Positions 1 to 6,931 are shown, counted from the stretch's first letter. The stretch: DNA of 7,034 bases from Bacteroidota bacterium (GCA_024640925.1 JAHEEB010000206.1:1-7034), one strand, 5' to 3'. Translations and numbers: made by a program. The notes: generated by a model not told the origin, from the letters alone.

Positions 1-404
1 TCATTCCTGTTTTGGAAAAGTATGGCAAATCGGTTCGTTTTATGCGCGATATAACCCGTGGAGGATTGTCGATGGTTGTAAACGAATTTTGTTTAAGAAA
101 GTCGTATGGAATTGAATTAGAGGAGTCTGAAATCCCGGTAAGAAGTGAAGTCAAGGGCATCTGCGAAGCCTTTGGTTTTGATCCGCTTCATTTGGCAAAC
201 GAAGGGAAAGTAATGTTTATTGTTTCGGAAGAAGATGCATCGGCCATCTTACAGGATATAAAAATGAATGCTGCCGGAAAGGATGCAAAAATTGTGGGTG
301 AAATTACATCGGATATACCCGGAAGAGTTGCTTTAAACTCAATTATTGGCGGCAGAAGAATAGTAGATATGCCCACAGGTGAACTAATTCCAAGAATTTG
401 CTGA
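1..404 (+). CDS. hypE: HypE, [NiFe]-hydrogenase maturation protein (carbamoyl dehydratase), C-terminal part
   Basis: HypE accepts a carbamoyl group from HypF on its C-terminal cysteine and dehydrates it with ATP to a thiocyanate, the source of the CN ligands of the hydrogenase Fe centre. It acts in the cytoplasm with HypF and the HypC-HypD complex. Only about 133 codons are visible, roughly the last 40% of a usual 330-350 residue protein. The frame (codons starting at base 3) is open to the left edge, so the TTG at 12 is internal and not a start. The text holds the AIRS_C signature MRDITRGGL, then NEGKVMFIV, and GGRRIVDMPTGELIPRIC. The last four residues, PRIC, are the hallmark HypE tail with its modified cysteine immediately before TGA (402-404), so the 3' end is intact and the active cysteine present. 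hypA follows 24 nt later in the same operon. The remainder of the hyp or hydrogenase genes presumably lies upstream. Confidence 0.95.
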   Translation, partial: IPVLEKYGKSVRFMRDITRGGLSMVVNEFCLRKSYGIELEESEIPVRSEVKGICEAFGFDPLHLANEGKVMFIVSEEDASAILQDIKMNAAGKDAKIVGEITSDIPGRVALNSIIGGRRIVDMPTGELIPRIC

Positions 405-428
405 GTATTAATAACTGATTGAAAGACG

Positions 429-767
429 ATGCACGAGTTTTCGCTGGCAACAAATGTATTGGAAATTGTAAGTGAAGCTGTTCAAAAAGCCGGGAAGGAA
501 AAAGTTATTTCTATTACCCTGGAAATTGGATCACTGGCTGGTATTGAAAAAGAAGCCCTCATCTCTGCACTGGATTGTATGTCTGAACCTCTAACGGCAG
601 ATACGAAATTTGAAATCGTTGATATTCCGGGAATAGCATATTGCATAAATTGTAAAAAAGAATACCCTACAGACACTTTATATTCATTATGTCCCATTTG
701 CCAGGGATACGAAAAGCAGATAATATCGGGCAAAGAGTTTAATGTTGTTAAAATTGAAGCTGAATGA
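429..767 (+). CDS. hypA: HypA, hydrogenase nickel-insertion accessory protein
   Basis: HypA is a small cytoplasmic Ni/Zn metallochaperone that works with the GTPase HypB (and SlyD in some bacteria) to load Ni into the hydrogenase large subunit after the Fe(CN)2CO group is in place. The 112-residue length is normal. The protein begins with MHE, whose His2 and Glu3 belong to the Ni site; this fixes ATG 429 as the start, because HypA needs the His directly after Met. A core strand ITLEIGSLAGIEKEAL matches the family, and the zinc site is two CxxC pairs at C72/C75 and C88/C91. The end GKEFNVVKIEAE is also family-like. GAAAG at 421-425 just upstream is at most a weak ribosome site. The gene is probably co-transcribed with hypE. 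It ends 11 nt before the stop of a convergent gene, so no separate terminator hairpin fits between them. HypA and HybF are paralogues; HypA is the default name. Confidence 0.96.
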   Translation: MHEFSLATNVLEIVSEAVQKAGKEKVISITLEIGSLAGIEKEALISALDCMSEPLTADTKFEIVDIPGIAYCINCKKEYPTDTLYSLCPICQGYEKQIISGKEFNVVKIEAE

Positions 768-778
768 CATTAATTAAT

Positions 779-2311
779 TCAGGAATCCTTTATTTCTTCA
801 TCCCCTGGAATAACTGAAAACCGAATCCTTATATCATCAATATAAAGTATGGTATTATCCGGATTGTAAACATAAACCTTTAAAAGATCGCCCTGATAAA
901 AGTTCGCGGGTAATTTAAATTTACATGTAATTTGTTCCCATTCATTGGTTTTATGAACCAGTTCGCTCAATGACTTATCCTTGAGGTAGAACTCAATATC
1001 TTTCCCTGAAATTTCCAGTACAACTTTAGAATTGCCTGCTGATTCGCTACAATATAACTGAAAACTGACATCTAGCGCTGATAAGGAATCGGGCAGGTTT
1101 TTAACCGGATATTCAAACGTAATGCTAAAATCCTGTTCTTGCCCTGTTTTCGATGATTTCATACCGGCAAAAGGTTTCTCTTCCGACAGGGTTTGCATCT
1201 GCCCCCAAATCGTAAATCCTTCGCAATCGTTTATGAAATCCTGCCTTTTATCATTGCTGTATTTTACCTGTTTAAAGTCATTCGGATAGAATTTTTGCAA
1301 AACAAGGGCGACATTTTTAGCAATAGTTTTTCTTCCGGCCTCAGCATAATGTTCCGTTGTCCAGTTTTGGTCAATAAATTGCTCATCGGGTATTGTTTCC
1401 AGGTTGTCGACAACCAACACATGATTCTGGTTATATCGTTTTATTAAAATATCCCTGTTTTGTTTCATTAGAAAAACCAGCTCTTCACCCACCAAATCCC
1501 TTGCTTTTTCTGTATTCTCGGCCATAAGGTTAAAAATTAAATTCCAATTCCTTTTCTTGGCTAATTGTACAATCTTGTCAAAATCCTTTATTCTTGGGTT
1601 CTTTACAGTATCAATCTGAAAAGCATATGTTTTAATATAATGACAGGCCAGTGAGGTAAGTTCCGGGTTCTTCGAGCCATCGTTATTTTTTATACCATCG
1701 TGAAACATGGCTTTATCCCAATCTGTAACGGTTGTATACTTCACCGGAAAGGGAAACTCCAGTTTAGATTTTCGCCATTCACGTTTATATTGTTGTTCTC
1801 TTTCTTTGTCAGTTTTTACATCATACCCTTTGAAAGACAATAAAAACCTGTTGTAAAGGGGAGGATATTTTTTTAACATTACCATGCTTTTTTGCAGCGG
1901 GGTTTCGAGACTTGAATATATCCAGTTGGCATCGAAAGAACGAAGGTTTAATGTTACAATAACTGTTTTAACACTCGATTTTTCGGGGATATTACGTAAC
2001 AATTCGTAATAATTACCAGCATGAGTAGCTTCTTTGGTAATGTTTCCAATTTTCTTATTGGGGAAATAATCGTTAATAAAGTCGCTAATGGCTCTTTTAT
2101 CAATATCGTCGGCGCGATACGTTATATTCGAAGATTCGCCCAGATAAATGATTTCGCAGCTATCAGCAAGAGCTTTTCTTACCTTATTGATTACTCCGGA
2201 GTGAGTCTGTATATCCTTTTCAAGAAAATATTTCTGATACAAAAAGTTCATACCAACAAGCATCAAAGCCAGAACAGAAAATCGGATCAACAGCGGCTTG
2301 AAAACCTTCAT
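779..2311 (-). CDS. Membrane-anchored SGNH-like acyltransferase partner of MBOAT with C-terminal beta-sandwich
   Basis: Likely the extracytoplasmic partner that transfers an acyl (probably acetyl) group from the neighbouring MBOAT to a polysaccharide, as AlgJ/AlgX, PatB or DltD do. What is visible in the 510 residues: an uncleaved-looking N-terminal anchor (about residues 8-26, preceded by Lys/Arg); a strand IIYLGESS (54-61) placed like SGNH block I, with S60 as probable nucleophile and Glu59 where GDS has Asp; and TTEHYAEAGRKTIA (318-331), placed like block V, with H321 as candidate catalytic His. The usual Asp three residues before that His is Thr318; D314 or E320 might serve instead. Residues about 362-500 are strand-rich and end NEWEQITCKF...ILYIDDIRI, reminiscent of CBM-type jelly rolls. 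Its ATG is 5 nt after the MBOAT stop, so the two are translationally coupled or at least co-transcribed. Substrate unknown; the SGNH assignment rests on short motifs and context. Confidence 0.72.
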   Translation of the reverse strand: MKVFKPLLIRFSVLALMLVGMNFLYQKYFLEKDIQTHSGVINKVRKALADSCEIIYLGESSNITYRADDIDKRAISDFINDYFPNKKIGNITKEATHAGNYYELLRNIPEKSSVKTVIVTLNLRSFDANWIYSSLETPLQKSMVMLKKYPPLYNRFLLSFKGYDVKTDKEREQQYKREWRKSKLEFPFPVKYTTVTDWDKAMFHDGIKNNDGSKNPELTSLACHYIKTYAFQIDTVKNPRIKDFDKIVQLAKKRNWNLIFNLMAENTEKARDLVGEELVFLMKQNRDILIKRYNQNHVLVVDNLETIPDEQFIDQNWTTEHYAEAGRKTIAKNVALVLQKFYPNDFKQVKYSNDKRQDFINDCEGFTIWGQMQTLSEEKPFAGMKSSKTGQEQDFSITFEYPVKNLPDSLSALDVSFQLYCSESAGNSKVVLEISGKDIEFYLKDKSLSELVHKTNEWEQITCKFKLPANFYQGDLLKVYVYNPDNTILYIDDIRIRFSVIPGDEEIKDS

Positions 2312-2316
2312 ACAAA

Positions 2317-3729
2317 TCAGAATTGAAAATAGATAAACGGGAAATTATCTACGTTGGATTGTACGATGATTAAAAATATCATAATAGCATAAAAGGACCA
2401 TCGGGGCACCAGCTTTTGTTTACCACACCATAGATCGAAACGTTTGTTAACCAGAAAACTATCAAGAATTATAAAACAGAGTAAGAAGAACCATATTTTC
2501 GGTTCAACATGGAAATTGTCTTGTAGTCCAACATTTTGAAAGACGGATTTAAAAACAGAGCTTACCTGGCTCATATCCTTTGCTCTGAATAGTACCCAGA
2601 CAAAAGTGACGGTTGTAAAGGTAAAAATAACCTGAAAGAATTTTCGGATTTGGGGAACTTCTCTGTCTTTACCTGCACCCAATACCCGGTTTAAAAGGGT
2701 TTCCAGTACAAGTAATATTCCGTGTGCCAACCCCCAGATAACAAATGTCCATTGAGCGCCATGCCACAGACCACTCAAAGCAAATACAACCAGAATATTA
2801 AACACCCACCGTTGTAACTTTACCCTGTTTCCACCTAATGAAAAATACACATAATCGCGAAACCATGATGATAGGGAAATATGCCACCTATGCCAGAATT
2901 CACCTATACTCTGAGAAAAATAGGGCGTTCTGAAGTTATCCATTAGCGAATATCCCATAACACGTGCGCATCCAATGGCAATTGATGAGTACCCGTAGAA
3001 ATCGCAATAAATCTGGAAAGAATAGAAGAACAATCCGGTTAAAATGCTCAGGGTGCTATGGGTTGTCGGGTCGGTATATATTTGATCGACATATACGGCA
3101 AGGTTATCGGCTACCACCATTTTAATAAACAGTCCAAATAAAATAAGCCTCATGCCTTCCGATAAATTGGAATATTGGAACTTCTTTTCCTGCCGGAGCT
3201 GTACAAGTAAGTTTTGTGGCCGCTCAATGGGACCGGTTACTAATTGCGGGTAAAACATTACATAAAGAGAGTAAATTCCAAAGTGTTTTTCTGCTTTTTG
3301 TTTCCCTTTATAAACCTCAATTACATAGCTCAAACTCTGAAATGTATGAAAGGAAAGTCCGATTGGAAGAATAAAATGAATGGTTTTTTCGGGATAATGA
3401 AACCCGAATTTATGGCTTAGAAGAAGCATGTTCTCATTAAAAAAATCGAAATATTTAAAAACAAACAGAACCAGGCAGGTAGAAATAATGCTAATTACCA
3501 GGTATCTTTTTTTTGTTTTCCTGTTGTCCGATTTCTCAATCCATATACCTGCAATATAATCAATAACAATAGTTGTAAACAATATAAAGATATACTGAGG
3601 GATAAAGAACATATAAAATATGCAACTGGCAATTAACAGATGAAACCACCGGTATTTAAAAGGCAGCAAAAAATAAAGAAGAGTAACTATAGGGAAAAAC
3701 AGAACAAACTGGATGGAATTAAAAACCAT
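2317..3729 (-). CDS. MBOAT family O-acyltransferase (AlgI/DltB-like)
   Basis: A polytopic inner-membrane protein of 470 residues, the normal size for AlgI/PatA-type MBOATs, which pass acyl groups from a cytoplasmic donor such as acetyl-CoA across the membrane to an extracytoplasmic acceptor protein. Family landmarks: N-terminus MVFNSIQFVLFFP; LPIGLSFHTFQSLSYVIEVY (121-140); YPQLVTGPIERP (160-171); the strongly conserved EFWHRWHISLSSWFRDYVY (277-295, with H280 and H283); FALSGLWHGAQWTFVIWG (316-333), where H323 is the predicted catalytic histidine; and the typical ending FIYFQF. Hydrophobic segments run throughout. ATG 3729 starts exactly at the family N-terminus; no Shine-Dalgarno is seen. 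It is the first gene of a two-gene minus-strand unit with the SGNH-like protein, so extracellular polysaccharide or cell-envelope polymer acylation is the best inference. No polysaccharide synthesis genes are in view, so the acceptor cannot be named. Confidence 0.95.
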   Translation of the reverse strand: MVFNSIQFVLFFPIVTLLYFLLPFKYRWFHLLIASCIFYMFFIPQYIFILFTTIVIDYIAGIWIEKSDNRKTKKRYLVISIISTCLVLFVFKYFDFFNENMLLLSHKFGFHYPEKTIHFILPIGLSFHTFQSLSYVIEVYKGKQKAEKHFGIYSLYVMFYPQLVTGPIERPQNLLVQLRQEKKFQYSNLSEGMRLILFGLFIKMVVADNLAVYVDQIYTDPTTHSTLSILTGLFFYSFQIYCDFYGYSSIAIGCARVMGYSLMDNFRTPYFSQSIGEFWHRWHISLSSWFRDYVYFSLGGNRVKLQRWVFNILVVFALSGLWHGAQWTFVIWGLAHGILLVLETLLNRVLGAGKDREVPQIRKFFQVIFTFTTVTFVWVLFRAKDMSQVSSVFKSVFQNVGLQDNFHVEPKIWFFLLCFIILDSFLVNKRFDLWCGKQKLVPRWSFYAIMIFLIIVQSNVDNFPFIYFQF

Positions 3730-3829
3730 ATAATATTAAGATTTTAGTTTATGTTCGTTAATGAGGGTGTAAATATATAAAATCGATCAAATGATGTTTA
3801 ATCTGGCTTCAATTTTTTCGGAATCATTC

Positions 3830-3995
3830 TTTTTTTAGCCACCAAAACACTAAACCACCAAATAATATTTCCTTTTGTAGCTTTTTTATACCACTAAGAA
3901 TTCTCCAGGATTTTTTTTTAGCCACCAAAACACTAAACCACCAAATAATATTTCCTTTTGTAGCTTTTTTATACCACTAAGAATTCTCCAAGGAT
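3830..3995. repeat. Perfect tandem direct repeat, two copies of 78 nt with period 83
   Basis: Copy 1 is 3830-3907 and copy 2 is 3913-3990. Both begin with a run of seven T, continue AGCCACCAAAACACTAAACC and end AAGAATTCTCCA; I aligned the 71 nt after the T-run base by base and found no difference. After copy 1 comes GGAT and after copy 2 AGGAT, so the duplicated unit is about 83 nt with a single-base indel at its end. Identity this high in non-coding DNA points to a recent duplication, by slippage or unequal recombination. The motifs CCACCAAAACACTAA and ACCACTAAGAATTC resemble low-complexity dispersed repeats I recall from Bacteroidetes and other bacterial intergenic regions; that is recollection, not a search result. 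The array sits about 100 nt upstream of the MBOAT start. Confidence 0.93.
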
Positions 3996-4020
3996 AGACC
4001 AAACGGGGTTCCTTAAAGGA

Positions 4021-4090
4021 TCTTCGAGTCATAGTGCCATCGTGGCTTTGCTTTTATCGTTGATTCTTTGTGAATCTTCGTTTGTGTTGA
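4021..4090. repeat. Degenerate, inverted relative of the upstream repeat
   Basis: The plus strand here reads CGAGTCATAGTGCCATCGTG then GCTTTGC, followed by GATTCTTTGTGAATCTTCG. The reverse complement of the repeat start reads TTTAGTGTTTTGGTGGCT. Both have AGTG, five bases, then GTGGCT (here 4033-4036 and 4042-4047), so this looks like a decayed arm of the same family in the opposite orientation. A small inverted repeat GATTC-TTTGT-GAATC lies at 4062-4076. Similarity is short and imperfect, so relatedness is an inference. Confidence 0.4.
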
Positions 4091-4365
4091 CAATAATTTT
4101 TTACCGGTTTGTAGTATTTCGGAATATTGTTTTTATGCATACCTTTTTTATTGTCAAATTCATCAAAAAATCGGGTTATTACTTAAACCTTAAAAGAAAT
4201 TTTCTCAATTTGGAATCAATTTAAATTAAAATAATAAAATATCAGATAAATAGCTCTCGATTAAACTGATAAACTTTTTTCATTGATATTCAATCAAGAA
4301 AATTGCACATCAGTCCAAACATCGAATTATTTTTTATTATAACTTGCGGCTTATTTTGAAAAACC

Positions 4366-4395
4366 TTGGAAAATGGGCTTACTAAAATAAGTTAT
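4366..4395 (+). promoter_or_regulatory. Candidate Bacteroidetes-type promoter of hppA
   Basis: TTG at 4366-4368 and TAAGTTAT at 4388-4395 are separated by 19 nt, the spacing of the Bacteroidetes primary sigma promoter (-33 TTG or TTTG, -7 TAnnTTTG). The -7 box matches TA and TT but not the final TG, so the match is partial. The predicted transcript would start near 4400, leaving a leader of about 60 nt before the hppA ATG. No Shine-Dalgarno precedes that ATG (the sequence is ATTTAAACATTTATACT), as is usual in this phylum. In AT-rich DNA a match this loose can occur by chance. Confidence 0.3.
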
Positions 4396-4464
4396 TCATT
4401 TCTCCATGACTAAGGAATAAAAATTACCATAAAATTAGTTGTTGAAGATTTAAACATTTATACT

Positions 4465-6915
4465 ATGAAAAAGATTTTAGGTGTATTGCTGTTATTTCTA
4501 TCTCCTGCCATTGCTATGGCTAGTGAGGCTGACCTTATTGTGCCTGATGCCATTAAGAGTCAAAGTGTATTATATTTGGGTTTTATCGTTTGTATATTGG
4601 GTCTGCTATTTGGACTATACCAGTTCATGAAAGTTAAGAAATTACCTGCACATAAAGCAATGCTTGAAGTGTCTGATGTAATTTATAAAACGTGTTCGGC
4701 TTACCTAAAACAACAAGGTAAATTTATTGCACTTCTTTTCATTTTTATTGGTGCAGCAGTTGCTGGTTATTTTGGCTTTTTGGCCAAAGGTCACAATGGA
4801 GAATCACTTTTCGGTATTGGCGGTGTAATATTGATTCTGGCATGGACTGTAATAGGTATTTTAGGTTCCTATTCAGTTGCCGCTTTTGGTATTCGGATGA
4901 ATACATTAGCTAATTCACGCATGGCTTTTGCATCGTTAGAAAAACGACCTCTAAAACTCCTAAATATTCCACTAAGAGCAGGTATGAGTATTGGTGTTAT
5001 GCTTGTTTGTATTGAGCTTATTATGATGCTTGTTATTCTGCTCCTAATGCCAGGAGATTTGGCAGGTGCCTGCTTCATCGGTTTTGCTATTGGTGAATCA
5101 CTTGGTGCATCTGCTCTTCGTATTGCCGGTGGTATTTTTACCAAAATTGCCGATATCGGTTCTGACCTGATGAAGGTAGTTTTCAAAATTGGTGAAGACG
5201 ACCCACGTAACCCTGGTGTTATTGCTGACTGTACTGGTGACAATGCTGGTGACAGTGTTGGCCCTACAGCTGACGGTTTCGAAACTTACGGTGTAACCGG
5301 TGTTGCCCTTATTTCATTTATACTATTAGCTGTTGGTGGTAATGCATTAGGAATGGACTTACCCTTAACTGAACTACTTCAGGTAAAACTGTTGGTTTGG
5401 ATATTCTTCATGCGTATCTTAATGGTTATTACTTCAGTTGTAGCTTATTATATTAATAGTTTCATTAATACTTCCAAATACAGTAAGAAAGAAGACCTGG
5501 ATTTTGAAAAACCACTTACTGAATTGGTTTGGATTACATCTATCCTTTCTATCCTTGTTACTTTTGTAGCCAGTTATATTATGATTCCTGACCTCAATGG
5601 AAATACCAATATGTGGTGGATACTTTCGACCATTATAAGCTGCGGTACTCTTGGTGGTGCGCTTATTCCTGAAGTAGTAAAAATATTTACTTCTCCTAAA
5701 TCTGCACATGTTCAGGAAGTTGTTAAATCCGGACAGGAAGGTGGAGCTTCACTTACTATTCTTTCTGGTTTTGTAGCTGGTAATTTCTCAGCTTTTTGGA
5801 TGGGATTGGTATTCTTCCTTTTAATGTTTATTGCTTATTTCATGAGCACATTTGGATTACACGAAATCATGTTATATCCTTCCATTTTTGCTTTTGGTTT
5901 GGTAGCATTTGGTTTGTTAGGTATGGGACCAGTAACTATTGCTGTTGACAGCTATGGTCCGGTAACTGACAATGCACAATCGGTTTATGAATTATCGTTG
6001 ATTGAAGAGAATCCTAATGTTAGCGCCGAAATTGAAAAAGAATTTGGTTTCAAACCCGATTTCGAAAAATCAAAACACTATCTGGAAGCAAACGACGGAG
6101 CTGGTAATACCTTTAAGGCTACTGCAAAACCAGTGTTAATTGGTACAGCTGTAGTTGGTGCCACTACCATGATATTCTCCCTGATTCTGATGATTAAGAG
6201 TACATTAAATATTCAGCCTGAAACTATATTGAACCTGCTTAATCCCTATTCGATTCTTGGTTTTATTCTTGGTGGTGCAGTAATATACTGGTTTACGGGA
6301 GCATCAACTCAGGCAGTTTCCACAGGAGCTTTCCGTGCAGTTGCATATATTAAAAATCACATTAATCTTGACCCAAATGCTCCTAAAAAAGCAGATCCAA
6401 AGTCATCTATTGAAGTGGTTAAAATATGTACCCAGTATGCACAAAAAGGGATGTTCAATATCTTCATATCAATATTTTTCTTTGCACTAGCTTTTGCATG
6501 TCTCTCATCACCTTCAAGTATTGGTGGCAATAATGCTGTTGCACTTTTTGTAAGTTACCTTATAGCCATTGCTGTTTTTGGTTTATTCCAGGCAGTATTT
6601 ATGGCAAATGCTGGTGGTTGCTGGGACAACGCTAAGAAAGTTGTTGAAGTTGACCTGAAAATGAAAGGTACTCCTCTACATGATGCTACTATAGTTGGTG
6701 ACACTGTTGGTGATCCTTTCAAAGATACTTCATCAGTAGCTCTTAATCCAATTATCAAATTTACAACACTGTTTGGTCTGTTGGCTATGGAAATCGCCAT
6801 CAGCGAAAGTTTCCGGGATGTTGCCCCATACATGGGTATTGCATTCCTGGCTGTTGCTCTTGTATTTGTATGGCGTTCGTTCTACAAGATGAGAATTGAA
6901 AAGGACGAAGAATAA
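4465..6915 (+). CDS. hppA: Membrane-integral, ion-translocating pyrophosphatase (probably H+-pumping, divergent type)
   Basis: Hydrolyses cytoplasmic PPi and uses the energy to pump H+ (or Na+) across the inner membrane, recovering energy from biosynthetic PPi. The 816 residues hold an N-terminal signal-like segment (1-19, ending AMA before Ser20), then many hydrophobic helices from about residue 34. Catalytic residues line up with the plant enzyme: R219, K227, D230 and D234; E244-D245-D246 in EDDPRNPGVIAD; D255, D259 and D263 in GDNAGDS; D495 in DSYGPVTDN; N548 in GAGNTFKA; D721 and K724 in WDNAKK; D746, D750, K753 and D754 in GDTVGDPFKD; and K765. K551 sits where a lysine gives K+ independence in canonical enzymes, though the +3 residue is Ala554 rather than Thr. 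Glu273 (ADGFETY) is in the Na+-PPase-like position. The DNAQSVYEL to GAGN loop is about 19 residues longer than usual. Codons lean to GGT, GAC and CGT, suggesting good expression. Ion specificity is not proven. Confidence 0.96.
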   Translation: MKKILGVLLLFLSPAIAMASEADLIVPDAIKSQSVLYLGFIVCILGLLFGLYQFMKVKKLPAHKAMLEVSDVIYKTCSAYLKQQGKFIALLFIFIGAAVAGYFGFLAKGHNGESLFGIGGVILILAWTVIGILGSYSVAAFGIRMNTLANSRMAFASLEKRPLKLLNIPLRAGMSIGVMLVCIELIMMLVILLLMPGDLAGACFIGFAIGESLGASALRIAGGIFTKIADIGSDLMKVVFKIGEDDPRNPGVIADCTGDNAGDSVGPTADGFETYGVTGVALISFILLAVGGNALGMDLPLTELLQVKLLVWIFFMRILMVITSVVAYYINSFINTSKYSKKEDLDFEKPLTELVWITSILSILVTFVASYIMIPDLNGNTNMWWILSTIISCGTLGGALIPEVVKIFTSPKSAHVQEVVKSGQEGGASLTILSGFVAGNFSAFWMGLVFFLLMFIAYFMSTFGLHEIMLYPSIFAFGLVAFGLLGMGPVTIAVDSYGPVTDNAQSVYELSLIEENPNVSAEIEKEFGFKPDFEKSKHYLEANDGAGNTFKATAKPVLIGTAVVGATTMIFSLILMIKSTLNIQPETILNLLNPYSILGFILGGAVIYWFTGASTQAVSTGAFRAVAYIKNHINLDPNAPKKADPKSSIEVVKICTQYAQKGMFNIFISIFFFALAFACLSSPSSIGGNNAVALFVSYLIAIAVFGLFQAVFMANAGGCWDNAKKVVEVDLKMKGTPLHDATIVGDTVGDPFKDTSSVALNPIIKFTTLFGLLAMEIAISESFRDVAPYMGIAFLAVALVFVWRSFYKMRIEKDEE

Positions 6916-6931
6916 AATATTTTAATTAATG

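Larger units (their letters stand above)
3730..4464. other. 735-nt divergent intergenic region
   Basis: This AT-rich stretch separates the divergent MBOAT and hppA genes and must hold both promoters. It contains a perfect direct repeat (3830-3995), degenerate sequence of the same flavour in opposite orientation (about 4021-4090), and a long AT-rich segment (4200-4464) upstream of hppA. For the minus strand, TATATTTA (plus-strand 3770-3777), about 40 nt before the MBOAT ATG, resembles the Bacteroidetes -7 box TAnnTTTG, but no TTG lies at the proper distance, so I do not call a promoter there. A 60-codon frame at 4042-4224 starts inside the repeat-like sequence and is not convincing as a gene. 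No tRNA or recognised riboswitch was seen. Confidence 0.75.

Noticed and set aside
12..404. TTG at 12 as the start of a 130-residue protein
   Set aside because: The frame is open to the window edge and the product is the C-terminal domain of HypE, so the codon is internal.
768..778. Palindrome ATTAATTAAT between convergent stops as a terminator
   Set aside because: It is a 10-nt all-AT palindrome without loop, GC stem or T-tract.
2021..2326. 101-codon plus-strand frame antisense to the 5' part of the SGNH gene
   Set aside because: It opposes a well-supported gene, has no recognisable domain, and runs through the SGNH/MBOAT junction.
3770..3777. TATATTTA on the minus strand as the MBOAT promoter -7 box
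   Set aside because: It matches TAnnTTTG at all but the last base, but no TTG sits 17-23 nt upstream; in such AT-rich DNA the match is weak evidence.
3830..3995. Two-unit direct repeat as a CRISPR array
   Set aside because: The repeats are 78 nt with only 5 nt between them, no unique spacers, and no cas genes nearby.
4042..4224. 60-codon plus-strand frame with hydrophobic product upstream of hppA
   Set aside because: It starts at a GTG inside degenerate repeat sequence, has no ribosome site, and its Phe/Ile/Leu-rich text is what AT-rich DNA gives by chance.
4869..5243. 124-codon minus-strand frame inside hppA
   Set aside because: Antisense to highly conserved catalytic motifs of hppA; its Ser/Ile/Pro-rich product shows no family features.
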